From NCBI RefSeq assembly GCF_900112975.1, contig NZ_FONQ01000008.1, positions 94,485-158,484 of the forward strand: a stretch of DNA of 64,000 nt, written 5' to 3'. The position numbers and the translations under genes are program-made. The DNA is from Flavobacterium xueshanense. Lineage in GTDB: Bacteria; Bacteroidota; Bacteroidia; Flavobacteriales; Flavobacteriaceae. Below are positions 52,044 through 60,932 of this stretch, in pieces (within the stretch, counting starts at the first letter, position 1; the number at the start of each line of letters is the position of its first letter). Below the pieces are notes generated by a model that ran no database searches, was not told the DNA's origin, and was given only the letters and a program-made list of their open reading frames with translations.

Positions 52044-52916
52044 TCATTTTTCCAAATTGTACTTTTTTATAATGTACTTCGTTATTGGCTTCAAAGGTTT
52101 TCCTGTTTCTGGATGAAATCCTGGAGTATTAAAAAGCTCCACTACGCCATCGTTCTTACCATACCAAACTACTGACTTACCATTCTTAAAGAAGTTCAAC
52201 TTCTCATTTGAATCCAATTTATTTAACTTCATGATGTTTTCATCAATGGGAATAATCAAGGCTGATTGACCAATTCCTAACTTATCATTAATACAATCTA
52301 CGGCTAGGTAATGATTTCCCTCCCACCGCATACATTCCTTTTTTGGAAAAAAAAATCCTTTTACAGTATACCCCATAAAAAATAAGGATAATACTACCGC
52401 AAAAAATATCGCTGTCTTTGTTCCAATCTTAGTATCATCCTCTATTACAAAAACTTTTTCGACAAATCCAAAAGGACGATTATCCACAACCAACTCCTTC
52501 TCTTCAATGTGGGAAGGAACTTCAAAATTTCTTCTTTCACTACTTTTGTCATTAAGCAAGTACTTACTGTAAGGTCTTGGATTAAAATTAACCAGAATGG
52601 CTGCCAATTCTATTCTTGTGGTATGCTCCGAATCTTTCTCCCCTTTTAAAAATGATATTATAGGTTTGAATTTTCCAATATCAAAATTTTCAATTGACTT
52701 TCTCAAATCCACCTCTTCTTTCACATTAAAGAATATTCTAAATAAATTCTCATCGGTCCTCGATACGCTATTATCAAGTTTCATCAAACATAGATTTCGC
52801 AATTGAGCCGGCGTAGGATTTAATAAAATACCAGAGACATCATCCATTTTCGACACCTCATATTTAACTCTAATACCACTTTTATACTCTTCAAAAGTAA
52901 TTTTGTTCATACCCAT
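52044..52916 (-). CDS. Hypothetical protein with one internal membrane helix
   Basis: 290 residues. The first half (about 1-155) is soluble and acidic, a helix FFAVVLSLFFMGYTVKGFF lies near 172-190, and the second half (about 190-285) is outside the membrane. There are no recognised motifs. The leader from the probable -7 box (TATATTTG at 53048-53055 minus) is about 125 nt. ATG 52910 is an alternative start. It stands at the edge of the accessory block that follows. Confidence 0.55.
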   Translation of the reverse strand: MGMNKITFEEYKSGIRVKYEVSKMDDVSGILLNPTPAQLRNLCLMKLDNSVSRTDENLFRIFFNVKEEVDLRKSIENFDIGKFKPIISFLKGEKDSEHTTRIELAAILVNFNPRPYSKYLLNDKSSERRNFEVPSHIEEKELVVDNRPFGFVEKVFVIEDDTKIGTKTAIFFAVVLSLFFMGYTVKGFFFPKKECMRWEGNHYLAVDCINDKLGIGQSALIIPIDENIMKLNKLDSNEKLNFFKNGKSVVWYGKNDGVVELFNTPGFHPETGKPLKPITKYIIKKYNLEK

Positions 52917-53253
52917 TTATTGGAATTATCGGAATCTTATGGAAACCTTCAGAATTAGCAGAATCATCGGAATTCCATTAAAAATATTCAACCAATTCCG
53001 CATTCCTTTGCTTCAGGAATAGTTCCCGTTTTGAATTGCAAACAAAACAAATATACAAAACTACTTCTAAAAAAGTGAGCTAAACAGCATAGCGCGTTTA
53101 TCCGGGAAGTATAAATTATACTATACTGTTTCAGTTCACTTCACTTCCCAAACAGCAAAAAAAAACATGTTTTAAATGGCTCGTCTATTCTGGCAAAGAT
53201 TCGACTTCAAAATCGGATAGCCCAACCTATGTCTAATTTTTAAATCCAAAAAA
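52917..53253. other. 337-bp gap between divergent genes
   Basis: Holds a minus-strand -7 box TATATTTG (53048-53055), the palindrome AGTATAA-A-TTATACT (53108-53122) and no convincing ORF. No copy of TTACGG-N4-CCGTAA is seen here. Confidence 0.55.
53108..53122. promoter_or_regulatory. Palindrome AGTATAA-A-TTATACT
   Basis: A perfect 7+1+7 palindrome in the gap between the divergent genes at 52916 (-) and 53254 (+), a plausible operator for the lipoprotein gene or its neighbour. Confidence 0.4.
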
Positions 53254-53448
53254 ATGAAAAGAATCATTATTATTACATCAATTGCAGTTTGGAGCACATT
53301 ATTTGTATCCTGCACAAATGAAACTGAAGAAGTAGAAAAGAGTTTCTTAAAACAAGTTACTCCTTTACAATTGACAATAACAGACACCTTATCGACAAGC
53401 GCTGGTCCTGGAGATGAAACTGTTCCTATATTACCTCCTAAAAAATAA
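53254..53448 (+). CDS. Very small secreted lipoprotein
   Basis: 64 residues: a lipoprotein signal (IIITSIAVWSTLFVSC, Cys20), then an acidic stretch and a Thr/Ser-rich tail ending AGPGDETVPILPPKK. Once processed it would be about 45 residues. The Gly-Pro-Gly-Asp and Pro-rich end recalls small secreted proteins in flavobacteria. It sits 63 bp in front of a TPR histidine kinase on the same strand, so it is a candidate signal or accessory protein for that kinase; this is inference. Confidence 0.6.
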   Translation: MKRIIIITSIAVWSTLFVSCTNETEEVEKSFLKQVTPLQLTITDTLSTSAGPGDETVPILPPKK

Positions 53449-53511
53449 TCTCTATAATAAAAATTATAGGTTATAAACTATAAATTACTACTTTCGGGGA
53501 AAGTTATCACT

Positions 53512-55236
53512 ATGTTACGTTCCCCGATTTTTATCCTCCTATTCTTCATTTTTCTATATTCGTGTCAGAACGATTCTAAAAGAAAAATACTTTCCAATCA
53601 AGAAAATACGAAAAGTAAAAACGCTATACAAGCACGGAAACTATTAGATGCAGGTGATGTGTACTTTGCTGGTCAAAAATTTGATAGTGCTTTTCAGGCT
53701 TATAACCATTCCAAAATACTAAATGAATTAGAAAATGATAGTGCCTCAGTAGCCTACACTTTAATCCAAATGGCTCATACGCAACAAACTTCGGGAGATT
53801 ATGTTGGAAGTGAAAAAAATTTAATTGAAGCGTTATCCCTTATTCAACCACATTCCGCCTATGAATCCGCAGCATACAATCTACTTGGCATTTCATCTAA
53901 AGAACTTTACAATTATGAAGATGCTTTGTACTATTACAGTAAAGCTAAAACAGAATCAAGTGATTCTTTGGGGAGAATTGCTTCTGAGAATAATATCGCA
54001 ACAGTGTATATCAAAATGAAAAAATATGATTTTTCAATCAAAATACTGGAGTCGATTTTGAAATCATCCTTTCTAAATACAATAAACACGCGAAAAGCGA
54101 GGGTTTTGGATAATCTAGGGTATTGTTATTTTAAAACAAACCAAGTATCAAAAGGTTTACAATTAATGACAAAATCATTGTTAATTAGAAAAAATGCCAA
54201 AGATCAATATGGCAGTATTGAAAGCAATCTACATTTAGCCGAATATTATCAAGGAATAAATTCTCAATTGGCACTAAAACATGCCCAAGAAGCCTACAGA
54301 ACAGCTACAAAACTAAACAGTATTGATGAAAAATTAAAATCATTATCTTTTATAATAAACAGAACTACCGGAAAAGATGCTCCTAATTATGCCTCAGACT
54401 ATATACTTCTCAATGACAGTATTACAAAAGTTCGTAATAATGCAAGAGACCGATTTATAAAAATTAAATACGACAGCGACCAAAACAGGGAAGAGAATTT
54501 AAAACTAAAAAACCAAAAAGCAGAAAATGCCCTTCAAATAGAACAGCAAAAAAACAGAAATCAACTTTTATATTTTGCTGTAGGCTTCATTATTTTGATC
54601 AGTGTTTTAATCTTCAATTTTCTTGTAGCTAAAAATAAACGAGAAAAAATAAAAATTTCTTACAATACTGAAATCCGAATTGCAAAAAAACTGCATGATG
54701 AATTGGCTAATGACGTCTATCAAACCATGGCTTTTGCCGAAACACAAGATTTATCCAACAGCCAGAATAAAGAAATTTTACTCACCAATCTGGATACGAT
54801 CTATTCCCGTACCCGAAACATCTCAAGAGAAAATAGTACCATCGAAACAGGAATTCTTTTTATACCCAATTTAAAAGAAATGATGTCCGGGTTTAATACT
54901 GATGTAGTGAATATATTAACCAATGGAATGGATACTATCAATTGGTCCCTTTTAGACAATAATAAAAAAATCATCGTGTATCGTGTACTTCAAGAATTGC
55001 TTATCAATATGAAAAAGCATAGTAAATGCAGTTTAGTTGTTATAACTTTTAAAAAAAATGAAAATAAATTACAAATTGATTACACTGATAATGGGGTTGG
55101 AATAGACAATAACCAATTAAATTCAAAAAATGGACTACTGAATGTGGAAAACCGTATTCAGGCTATTAAAGGAACTGTTACTTTTGATATTAATTCTAAC
55201 AAAGGATTCAAAGTAAATATTATTTTCCCAATATAA
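53512..55236 (+). CDS. TPR lipoprotein sensor histidine kinase
   Basis: 574 residues. A lipobox-like end IFLYSC (Cys18) is followed by five or six TPR units (about 45-320), a coiled-coil of about 25 residues, one membrane helix (LLYFAVGFIILISVLIFNFL, about 352-371), a dimerisation helix with AKKLHDELANDV (phospho-His395) and an ATPase domain (QELLINMKKHSKC, TDNGVGIDNNQ, NGLLNVENRIQAIKG). This is the NarL-partner kinase design. With the TPRs outside, it should sense a peptide or protein in the periplasm. The response-regulator gene begins 10 bp later. Confidence 0.85.
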   Translation: MLRSPIFILLFFIFLYSCQNDSKRKILSNQENTKSKNAIQARKLLDAGDVYFAGQKFDSAFQAYNHSKILNELENDSASVAYTLIQMAHTQQTSGDYVGSEKNLIEALSLIQPHSAYESAAYNLLGISSKELYNYEDALYYYSKAKTESSDSLGRIASENNIATVYIKMKKYDFSIKILESILKSSFLNTINTRKARVLDNLGYCYFKTNQVSKGLQLMTKSLLIRKNAKDQYGSIESNLHLAEYYQGINSQLALKHAQEAYRTATKLNSIDEKLKSLSFIINRTTGKDAPNYASDYILLNDSITKVRNNARDRFIKIKYDSDQNREENLKLKNQKAENALQIEQQKNRNQLLYFAVGFIILISVLIFNFLVAKNKREKIKISYNTEIRIAKKLHDELANDVYQTMAFAETQDLSNSQNKEILLTNLDTIYSRTRNISRENSTIETGILFIPNLKEMMSGFNTDVVNILTNGMDTINWSLLDNNKKIIVYRVLQELLINMKKHSKCSLVVITFKKNENKLQIDYTDNGVGIDNNQLNSKNGLLNVENRIQAIKGTVTFDINSNKGFKVNIIFPI

Positions 55237-55246
55237 TCATAGCCTT

Positions 55247-55915
55247 ATGTTTAATAAAGTTTTAATTGCCGAAGATTTAGACAGTATTAGTATGACAGTT
55301 GTTCAAGCACTCGAAGAACTTTTTGTTGTAGAAATTCACCACGCCAAATACTGTGACGATGCTTTTTTGAAAATAAAAAAAGCAATTCATGATAAAGCCC
55401 CTTATGACTTATTAATTAGTGATTTATCATTCAAGCCGGATCATCGACAAAATCGATTGGCGTCAGGTGAAGAACTAATTCAAGAAATAAAAAAAATACA
55501 ACCAGATATAAAAACAATAGTTTTTTCTATTGAGGATAAGTCCTACCGAATAAAATCACTTTTTCAAAATGTAGGGATTAACGCTTACGTATCAAAAGGC
55601 AGAGATAGTATTCAGGAACTTAAAAAAGCAATTCACCTCATTTATAACAACAAAGAAATCGAATTATCTGAAGAGGTTGCGCACGCAATGAGAGACAAAT
55701 CATTATTCGAAATTGAAGCCTATGATATTAATCTTTTAAAATCCTTAGCGAAAGGACTTACACTGGACGATATATCCTTCGAATTCAAAGATTCAGGAAT
55801 TATTCCAAATGGCAGCAGTAGCTTAGAAAAACGAATCAATAAATTAAAAATATATTTCAAAGCAAGTAACAATGTGCATTTGATAGCCATCACTAAAGAT
55901 CTAGGATTAGTTTAA
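55247..55915 (+). CDS. Response regulator, NarL/LuxR type
   Basis: 222 residues. The receiver domain holds Glu9-Asp10 and the phospho-site Asp59 (LLISDLSF), with a conserved Lys in AYVSKGRD. The C-terminal domain (about 160-222: LFEIEAYDINLLKSLAKGLT...LKIYFKASNNVHLIA) is a degenerate LuxR-type helix-turn-helix. It should pair with the TPR kinase just upstream. The two operators at 56043 and 56547 downstream, placed as a NarL-type activator would be, make good candidates for its binding sites. Confidence 0.82.
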   Translation: MFNKVLIAEDLDSISMTVVQALEELFVVEIHHAKYCDDAFLKIKKAIHDKAPYDLLISDLSFKPDHRQNRLASGEELIQEIKKIQPDIKTIVFSIEDKSYRIKSLFQNVGINAYVSKGRDSIQELKKAIHLIYNNKEIELSEEVAHAMRDKSLFEIEAYDINLLKSLAKGLTLDDISFEFKDSGIIPNGSSSLEKRINKLKIYFKASNNVHLIAITKDLGLV

Positions 55916-56042
55916 GCAACTTAACTTTTTTATAAAAAAGATTTATAAAACTAAAATCAAATTTATTTTCAACATTATATTTTGAACAAATATTCTTAAT
56001 AATAAATGCCATTTCTTTTTAAATTTCAAAAAAAATAATCCA

Positions 56043-56060
56043 TTTACGGATTCCCGTAAA
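56043..56060 (+). promoter_or_regulatory. Operator 1: TTTACGG-ATTC-CCGTAAA
   Basis: An inverted repeat of 7 bp with a 4-nt centre. Its core TTACGG-N4-CCGTAA ends 21 bp before the -7 box TACGTTTG (56081-56088) of the 56115 gene, a position fitting a transcription activator. Confidence 0.65.
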
Positions 56061-56080
56061 GATATAATTTTTAAAGATGT

Positions 56081-56088
56081 TACGTTTG
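56081..56088 (+). promoter_or_regulatory. -7 box TACGTTTG of the 56115 gene
   Basis: Matches TAnnTTTG, 26 bases before ATG 56115 and 21 bp after operator 1. Confidence 0.55.
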
Positions 56089-56114
56089 CCCCATAACTTT
56101 TAAGATAATTCAAA

Positions 56115-56402
56115 ATGGCCAATTTCACAAGAGAAGACTTAGCATTTAATGGATATTCCCAAAAAATTGATTTGATAAATAATCCTGATTGTACTAAAAC
56201 TATTGATCTAATGTATATCGATAAAACAGAAGAATTTGAAATAATCCATTTCTGTAATCAGTTTTTAGAAAAATATAAAGTTCCCCAAACCAAAGCCAGT
56301 TTTCAAAAAGTAGAAAGTTTTTTACAACACCCCGAATTAGAAAATGCAGTTTACAAAGCTCATTTACAAGATTGGATTGCCAGTAACTGGATAAAAATAT
56401 AA
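56115..56402 (+). CDS. Orphan protein, 95 aa, under operator 1
   Basis: 95 residues, no signal or helix, with an acidic region (KTEEFEIIHFCNQFLEKYK) and C-terminal WIASNWIKI. No family recognised. It has a -7 box and the inverted-repeat operator placed just upstream, which is the best support that it is expressed and controlled. Probably a target of the neighbouring response regulator. Confidence 0.55.
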   Translation: MANFTREDLAFNGYSQKIDLINNPDCTKTIDLMYIDKTEEFEIIHFCNQFLEKYKVPQTKASFQKVESFLQHPELENAVYKAHLQDWIASNWIKI

Positions 56403-56546
56403 TTTTTTTAATTATCAATTCGATTCCAAAAGAAAAAATTTGCATTTAGAATTTAACAATAGACCCAAATGTTTTTAACTGTTATACTTCATTTTAACAG
56501 AATTGATGAATAACATTTAGACTATCCGAATTATTATTGGGATGCG

Positions 56547-56562
56547 TTACGGTTTACCGTAA
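56547..56562 (+). promoter_or_regulatory. Operator 2: TTACGG-TTTA-CCGTAA
   Basis: Same inverted repeat and spacer length as operator 1, ending 21 bp before the -7 box TAACTTTG (56584-56591) of the 56634 gene. Confidence 0.65.
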
Positions 56563-56583
56563 GGGAATGTGCTTTATTGCTTT

Positions 56584-56591
56584 TAACTTTG
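56584..56591 (+). promoter_or_regulatory. -7 box TAACTTTG of the 56634 gene
   Basis: Matches TAnnTTTG, 42 bases before ATG 56634 and 21 bp after operator 2. Confidence 0.55.
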
Positions 56592-56633
56592 ATGAAAGCA
56601 AAAAATTAAATTATTTTCATAAACAATTCAGTC

Positions 56634-56939
56634 ATGAAAGAATACGAAAACGAAGTTCAGAACACTGTCACTGTGAAAGAAAAAGAAAATCAAGTATGTG
56701 ACAAATGGAACAAAAAAATTCAAGATTATGAAAATTATGTAAAAGAATATCTAAAGAATTATAAGAAATCACTGCAGAAAAATACCGTTTCCTTATCAAA
56801 ATATCCATACATGAAAATCAAATCAGAAGCTTTAAATAAGAAACTGAATAAAGCAATGGATAACGGACTATTGACAAAAACTCAAATAAAAAAAATTTTG
56901 AAAATTCAATTGAAAATCGTGAATAAGTGCTGTGATTAA
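56634..56939 (+). CDS. Orphan Lys-rich protein, 101 aa, under operator 2
   Basis: 101 residues, highly charged and probably helical (KEKENQVCDKWNKKIQDYEN), basic C-terminus with a final CCD. No signal and no known domain. First gene of a run of small genes on one strand; the next ATG is 18 bp past its stop. Confidence 0.5.
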   Translation: MKEYENEVQNTVTVKEKENQVCDKWNKKIQDYENYVKEYLKNYKKSLQKNTVSLSKYPYMKIKSEALNKKLNKAMDNGLLTKTQIKKILKIQLKIVNKCCD

Positions 56940-56957
56940 ATCTTTATTAAAGACAAA

Positions 56958-57275
56958 ATGAAAAAAAATATTTTACTTGGAGTAATACTATTAATCCTGC
57001 TTTTTTCGTATCCAACAAAACTAAAATACAAAAATAATAATAGAACAAATAAAGAAAATGCAATTTTAATAACAGTATTAAACGGCCGAAAATTTGACTC
57101 TAAAGAAGAAAAAGCTGCTAGAATTTCTGAAGAATTTTACAAGAAAAATTCTATTCAAAATCCGTTTGATATGTACAAGAATAAAAATATTATCCAGCAT
57201 TCCTCCAGAAACAATAAAGGAAAAATCATGCTTTCTTACGATCACTATGTAATTTCTGAAACTAAACTTGATTAA
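56958..57275 (+). CDS. Orphan exported or membrane-anchored protein, 105 aa
   Basis: 105 residues with an N-terminal signal-anchor (KKNILLGVILLILLFSYPT) and a basic, Asn-rich body. No family recognised. Likely co-transcribed with the gene before it. Confidence 0.5.
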   Translation: MKKNILLGVILLILLFSYPTKLKYKNNNRTNKENAILITVLNGRKFDSKEEKAARISEEFYKKNSIQNPFDMYKNKNIIQHSSRNNKGKIMLSYDHYVISETKLD

Positions 57276-57316
57276 CATTTTTTCAGGAAATAAAATTTAC
57301 ACCAACAATAAAAATA

Positions 57317-57430
57317 ATGAAATCAATACTCCTTTTAAATTCAAACCTATTGTTTTTTGTACAAATAGTAGTGCTGCTAATAGGCGCAATTGGCCTTATT
57401 TATTTAGTTTATCATTTGTGGAGAAAATAA
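57317..57430 (+). CDS. 37-aa single-span membrane peptide
   Basis: ATG 57317 to TAA 57428. Most of the peptide is one hydrophobic helix (LLFFVQIVVLLIGAIGLIYL), with a short end HLWRK. In line with the two genes before it (42 bp gap). No known family; short hydrophobic ORFs can arise by chance, so support is moderate. Confidence 0.4.
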   Translation: MKSILLLNSNLLFFVQIVVLLIGAIGLIYLVYHLWRK

Positions 57431-57501
57431 AAAATTAAAAAAAAGTTTTTCTGTATACTTTAAGAATTACAACAAATTAATTAAGATAAAAAACACACCT
57501 C

Positions 57502-57936
57502 ATGAACCTTACAAATAATTTTAGAGAATTAACATTAACTACAAATGGAATACTTTTAATTCTTAAAACAAAAGAAAAGAAACAAATTTTATTTTCTGAT
57601 TTAGATCTAATTTACATAACTGTAAACAAAATGAAAACGATTTATGAAGTTCTAATATTGCTGTTTGCAACAGGTTTAGCGGCATTTAATTATTTATTTT
57701 TCCAAATTGACTTAATCCTAATCATAGCTTTCTTAGTCGTTATTGCTATCATTTTTAAAAAAAATGATTACAAAAGCTATAGTTTAAAACTACGCTTACA
57801 AAATTGTCAAATTTTTAAAAATAAAGCACCTTTAAAATCGAAACATGATACAATAGATATGGTAAATGAGGTTCGAAAAGAAATTTATAATATTAAAATG
57901 AAAAAAAGTAATGAAGTTATAATTTCGGTTTCATAG
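57502..57936 (+). CDS. Hypothetical membrane protein, 144 aa
   Basis: 144 residues: a soluble start (about 1-45), two close hydrophobic segments (YEVLILLFATGLAAFNYLFF and LILIIAFLVVIAIIF, about 50-86) and a basic, charged C-terminus. No family recognised. Last of the run of small genes after the response regulator; no operator copy in front, so it may be read through from upstream. Confidence 0.5.
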   Translation: MNLTNNFRELTLTTNGILLILKTKEKKQILFSDLDLIYITVNKMKTIYEVLILLFATGLAAFNYLFFQIDLILIIAFLVVIAIIFKKNDYKSYSLKLRLQNCQIFKNKAPLKSKHDTIDMVNEVRKEIYNIKMKKSNEVIISVS

Positions 57937-58086
57937 AAACCAATTTAAAAAAATGAGGAACTAATTTGATCCTTTCTTTATCAATTGCACTAAAAGAGAT
58001 TAAAAATTAAATTTTGTCCACATCGATTAACTAAATTTAAATTATTCTAATTTTACAACTTATGACAACCTTAACACTTGCATGCA

Positions 58087-58890
58087 TTGAAACCCTTTTA
58101 TTTTCTTCTATTTCTACTTTTCCCCTTCAGCATTCTATCTCAAACCAAGCTGCTTTCTTGGAATATAGAAAATTTTGGAAAATCTAAATCCGAGGAAACA
58201 ATAAACTACATCGCCAATACGCTGAGAGAATACGATATCATTGCAATTCAGGAAATTGTTGCGGGTTATGGAGGAGAGCAGGCAGTAGCAAAACTGGCCG
58301 ACGAACTCAATCGTAAAGGCGCTAAATGGGATTATGTGATTAGTGACCCGACCAGCAGCAGTGCCTATAAAACCGAGCGTTACGCTTTTATTTGGAAAAC
58401 AAGCAAGGTAAAAAAAATTGGAAGAGCATGGCTCGAACAAAAATACCATTTGGAAATAGTTAGAGAACCCTATTTTTGTACGTTTGAATATAAAAATAAA
58501 CAATTTACAGTGGTAAATTTTCATGCGATTGCTAAAAAAAGTCAACCTGAAACCGAAATCAAATATTTTAAATTTCTACCGGACGAATATCCTAATTTGA
58601 ATTTAATTTTTACGGGAGATTTTAATTGTCCACAATCGCACAACGTTTTTAATCCTTTGAAAAAAATGGGGTACGAATCAATTTTGATTAATCAAAAAAC
58701 ATCGCTTAAACAACAATGTAAAAATGAAAAATGCCTCTCATCCGAATTTGACAATATGTATTTTAATTCTTTAAAAGTGAATCCCATAAAATCAGGTATA
58801 ATTCTCTTTTATAAAAATTTCAATTCATTAAAAGAAGCCCGAACAGTATCGGATCACATTCCCATTTGGTTTGAATTTTCTTTAAATTAA
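58087..58890 (+). CDS. Secreted endonuclease/exonuclease/phosphatase family protein
   Basis: 267 residues from TTG 58087, which gives a natural signal peptide (KPFYFLLFLLFPFSILSQ). LLSWNIENFG (N and E metal ligands), IIAIQEIV, NFHAIAK, TGDFNCPQ and VSDHIPIWFEF carry the catalytic residues of the DNase I-like EEP fold. It should cut nucleic acid or phosphoester outside the cytoplasm. Start codons other than TTG are absent from the frame nearby; TTG 58078 is the alternative. Confidence 0.8.
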   Translation: MKPFYFLLFLLFPFSILSQTKLLSWNIENFGKSKSEETINYIANTLREYDIIAIQEIVAGYGGEQAVAKLADELNRKGAKWDYVISDPTSSSAYKTERYAFIWKTSKVKKIGRAWLEQKYHLEIVREPYFCTFEYKNKQFTVVNFHAIAKKSQPETEIKYFKFLPDEYPNLNLIFTGDFNCPQSHNVFNPLKKMGYESILINQKTSLKQQCKNEKCLSSEFDNMYFNSLKVNPIKSGIILFYKNFNSLKEARTVSDHIPIWFEFSLN

Positions 58891-58912
58891 AAACAATTTA
58901 ATTCATTACTAT

Positions 58913-59755
58913 TTAATCGAAAACTTCAAAATTATCTCCGTCAAAACTGGCAAAAACCATGCTGGGATGCGAATCCTGATGAAACACATTTCCCTGACTA
59001 TCAATAGCAATTGCGCCTGCAAAACCATCATAAAGTTTCAATTCGCTAAACGTTTTGGTGAAGGCGTCTTGCAATGAAAACCCATCGGTAACTCGAGTGA
59101 CGATTTTTGCCGCCGTCGCATTACTCACTATGTCCTCACCTACTCCGGTCAAACTCACACCGCAAAATGCATTGGCATAATTCCCGGCTACAGTAGCAGA
59201 ATCTGATATACGACCCGGAATTTCAAATCCTTTACCGCCCGTAGAAGTTGCAGCGGCAATTTTACCGTTTTGGTCCAAAGCCACACAACCTACCGTTCCT
59301 GTACCCAATGATTTTAGTTTCGCTTCATATTCCGCTTTTCGCTGTGGAATTTCAGTTGAAAAAGACTTAAAACCACGTTGTCTTGCAAAATTAGTTGCTC
59401 CACTTCCTCCCAAAATTCTATCGTCATAATCCATCAGTACTTGGGCAACCTGAACCGGATTTCTAACTGCTTCAATATTGATGACGCCACTCATTTTCTG
59501 GGTTTCACCATCCATAATCGCAGCACTCATTCTTATTTTTCCGTCACTTTGTATTTGCGATCCAGTTCCAGCATTGAATAATTCGTCATCTTCCAAGAGA
59601 GAAACAGCATATACAACTGTCTCTAATCCGGAATGTGTTTTCAAAAAATCGTAAGAATCTTTCACAATTCGTTCTAAAGCCTTTTGTTTAGCGACTTTTG
59701 TTTCGTGATTGGTTGATGATTCCGAGAAAAAACCACCATGTATAATTAGTTTCAT
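58913..59755 (-). CDS. iaaA: Isoaspartyl peptidase/L-asparaginase (Ntn hydrolase)
   Basis: 280 residues of the plant-type asparaginase family. GTGTVGCVA holds the nucleophile Thr154 that starts the beta subunit after self-cleavage. It is shorter than the usual 310-330. No signal peptide, so cytoplasmic. With CphB and CphA next to it, its role is probably to split beta-Asp-Arg dipeptide released from cyanophycin into Asp and Arg (family knowledge). It lies 34 bp behind cphB on the same strand. Confidence 0.85.
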   Translation of the reverse strand: MKLIIHGGFFSESSTNHETKVAKQKALERIVKDSYDFLKTHSGLETVVYAVSLLEDDELFNAGTGSQIQSDGKIRMSAAIMDGETQKMSGVINIEAVRNPVQVAQVLMDYDDRILGGSGATNFARQRGFKSFSTEIPQRKAEYEAKLKSLGTGTVGCVALDQNGKIAAATSTGGKGFEIPGRISDSATVAGNYANAFCGVSLTGVGEDIVSNATAAKIVTRVTDGFSLQDAFTKTFSELKLYDGFAGAIAIDSQGNVFHQDSHPSMVFASFDGDNFEVFD

Positions 59756-59789
59756 ATTTGATAAAGTTTTTACTTTGCACCATTAAATG

Positions 59790-60662
59790 TTACAAATAAT
59801 GCGAAGATTGAATGTACATTTTGTGCGTTTCAAGATTGTAAGTGTCAAATTTACTCATGACATGAGTTACCAAATGGGAGATGGATATGGGCTGACCTAA
59901 CTCTACTTTTGTCAAATTAGTATCTTTTATCTCGCGACCGTCCACTAAAATAACTAAACCAGAACCTATCGCTTCCATATCTTTATTATTGGTAATCAAT
60001 AGTCCGGTATCCTCACCAAGTCCGATTCCCAATACTCTAGGATTGCCAACCACCGCTTGAAAAAGTCTGCCAATTCTGCCGCGTTGTACAAAATGAGTGT
60101 CGATAATAACGCCATCAATTAAACCCAATCCACTTGAAATTTTAACTTCCCCTTTTAATAAAGCTTCTGAGCTACTTCCCTGATAAATCATGTTATTTGA
60201 GGCTGCTGCTGCTCCAGCAGAAGTTCCGGCATATATAAATTCTTCATTATGGTATTTATCCAATAACATATCATGAAATTGTGTTCCACCAAGAATAGAA
60301 GTCAATCTAAGTTGATCACCTCCGGTAAACATAACAATATCAGCCGCTTTTAATCGGGCCAAAACTGCTTCATCAGCTGCTTGTTCTCTTCTTTCAATAT
60401 GTAGAATATCAATATTTTTAGCATTTAAATATTCAAATGCCTTTACATACTCAGGACCAATTTCTCGTGGAATGACTGAAGCCGTTGTAATGACTTCTAT
60501 TCGTGATTTTTCTTTGTGTTTTGATTCATTTAGTATCCTTTTTAAAATTCCAGTTTCAAAAAAGTTTAAATTATTGATGGCATTTTTATCTAAATCGGTT
60601 TCTGTAAAACTCCCTTTATCCACTGCACCGCCTATTATTATTAGTTTTCCAAGTATATTCAT
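59790..60662 (-). CDS. cphB: Cyanophycinase
   Basis: 290 residues of peptidase family S51. GTSAGAAAAS at 146-155 is the nucleophile elbow (Ser148), with VMFTGGDQLRL and the acidic/His residues in DTHFVQRGRIGRL. It cuts cyanophycin (poly-Asp with Arg side chains) to beta-Asp-Arg. No signal peptide, so it acts on intracellular granules. Divergent from cphA, with 270 bp between. Confidence 0.9.
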   Translation of the reverse strand: MNILGKLIIIGGAVDKGSFTETDLDKNAINNLNFFETGILKRILNESKHKEKSRIEVITTASVIPREIGPEYVKAFEYLNAKNIDILHIERREQAADEAVLARLKAADIVMFTGGDQLRLTSILGGTQFHDMLLDKYHNEEFIYAGTSAGAAAASNNMIYQGSSSEALLKGEVKISSGLGLIDGVIIDTHFVQRGRIGRLFQAVVGNPRVLGIGLGEDTGLLITNNKDMEAIGSGLVILVDGREIKDTNLTKVELGQPISISHLVTHVMSKFDTYNLETHKMYIQSSHYL

Positions 60663-60932
60663 TTTGTAAAAATAACCAAAAAGATAAAAAAGAGCCTTTG
60701 AAGTTGTGATTTTTTTTCAGTAATTACCAACAGAGATACTATTAATTAATTTTCAAAGAATAAATTTTGATTACTATTGTAAAAACTTTACTTTAGTTCT
60801 ATTCTAAGTTATTTAGATTGAATTATTAGATTGTACTTTACTTTTTTTATCCAAATTATTACTGGTTAAAAATGAAAATTAAGCCTTTGTATTCAACTAC
60901 ATTTTTACACAAAAAATAATTTTTCCGTTTTT
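60663..60932. other. 270-bp gap between divergent cphB and cphA
   Basis: AT-rich and without ORFs. No full TAnnTTTG box is seen near either start, so promoters may be degenerate. No repeat or structured element recognised. Confidence 0.5.

Noticed and set aside
56958..57275. The antisense ORF at 57078-57278 as a gene
   Set aside because: It has no promoter and mirrors codons of the plus-strand gene.
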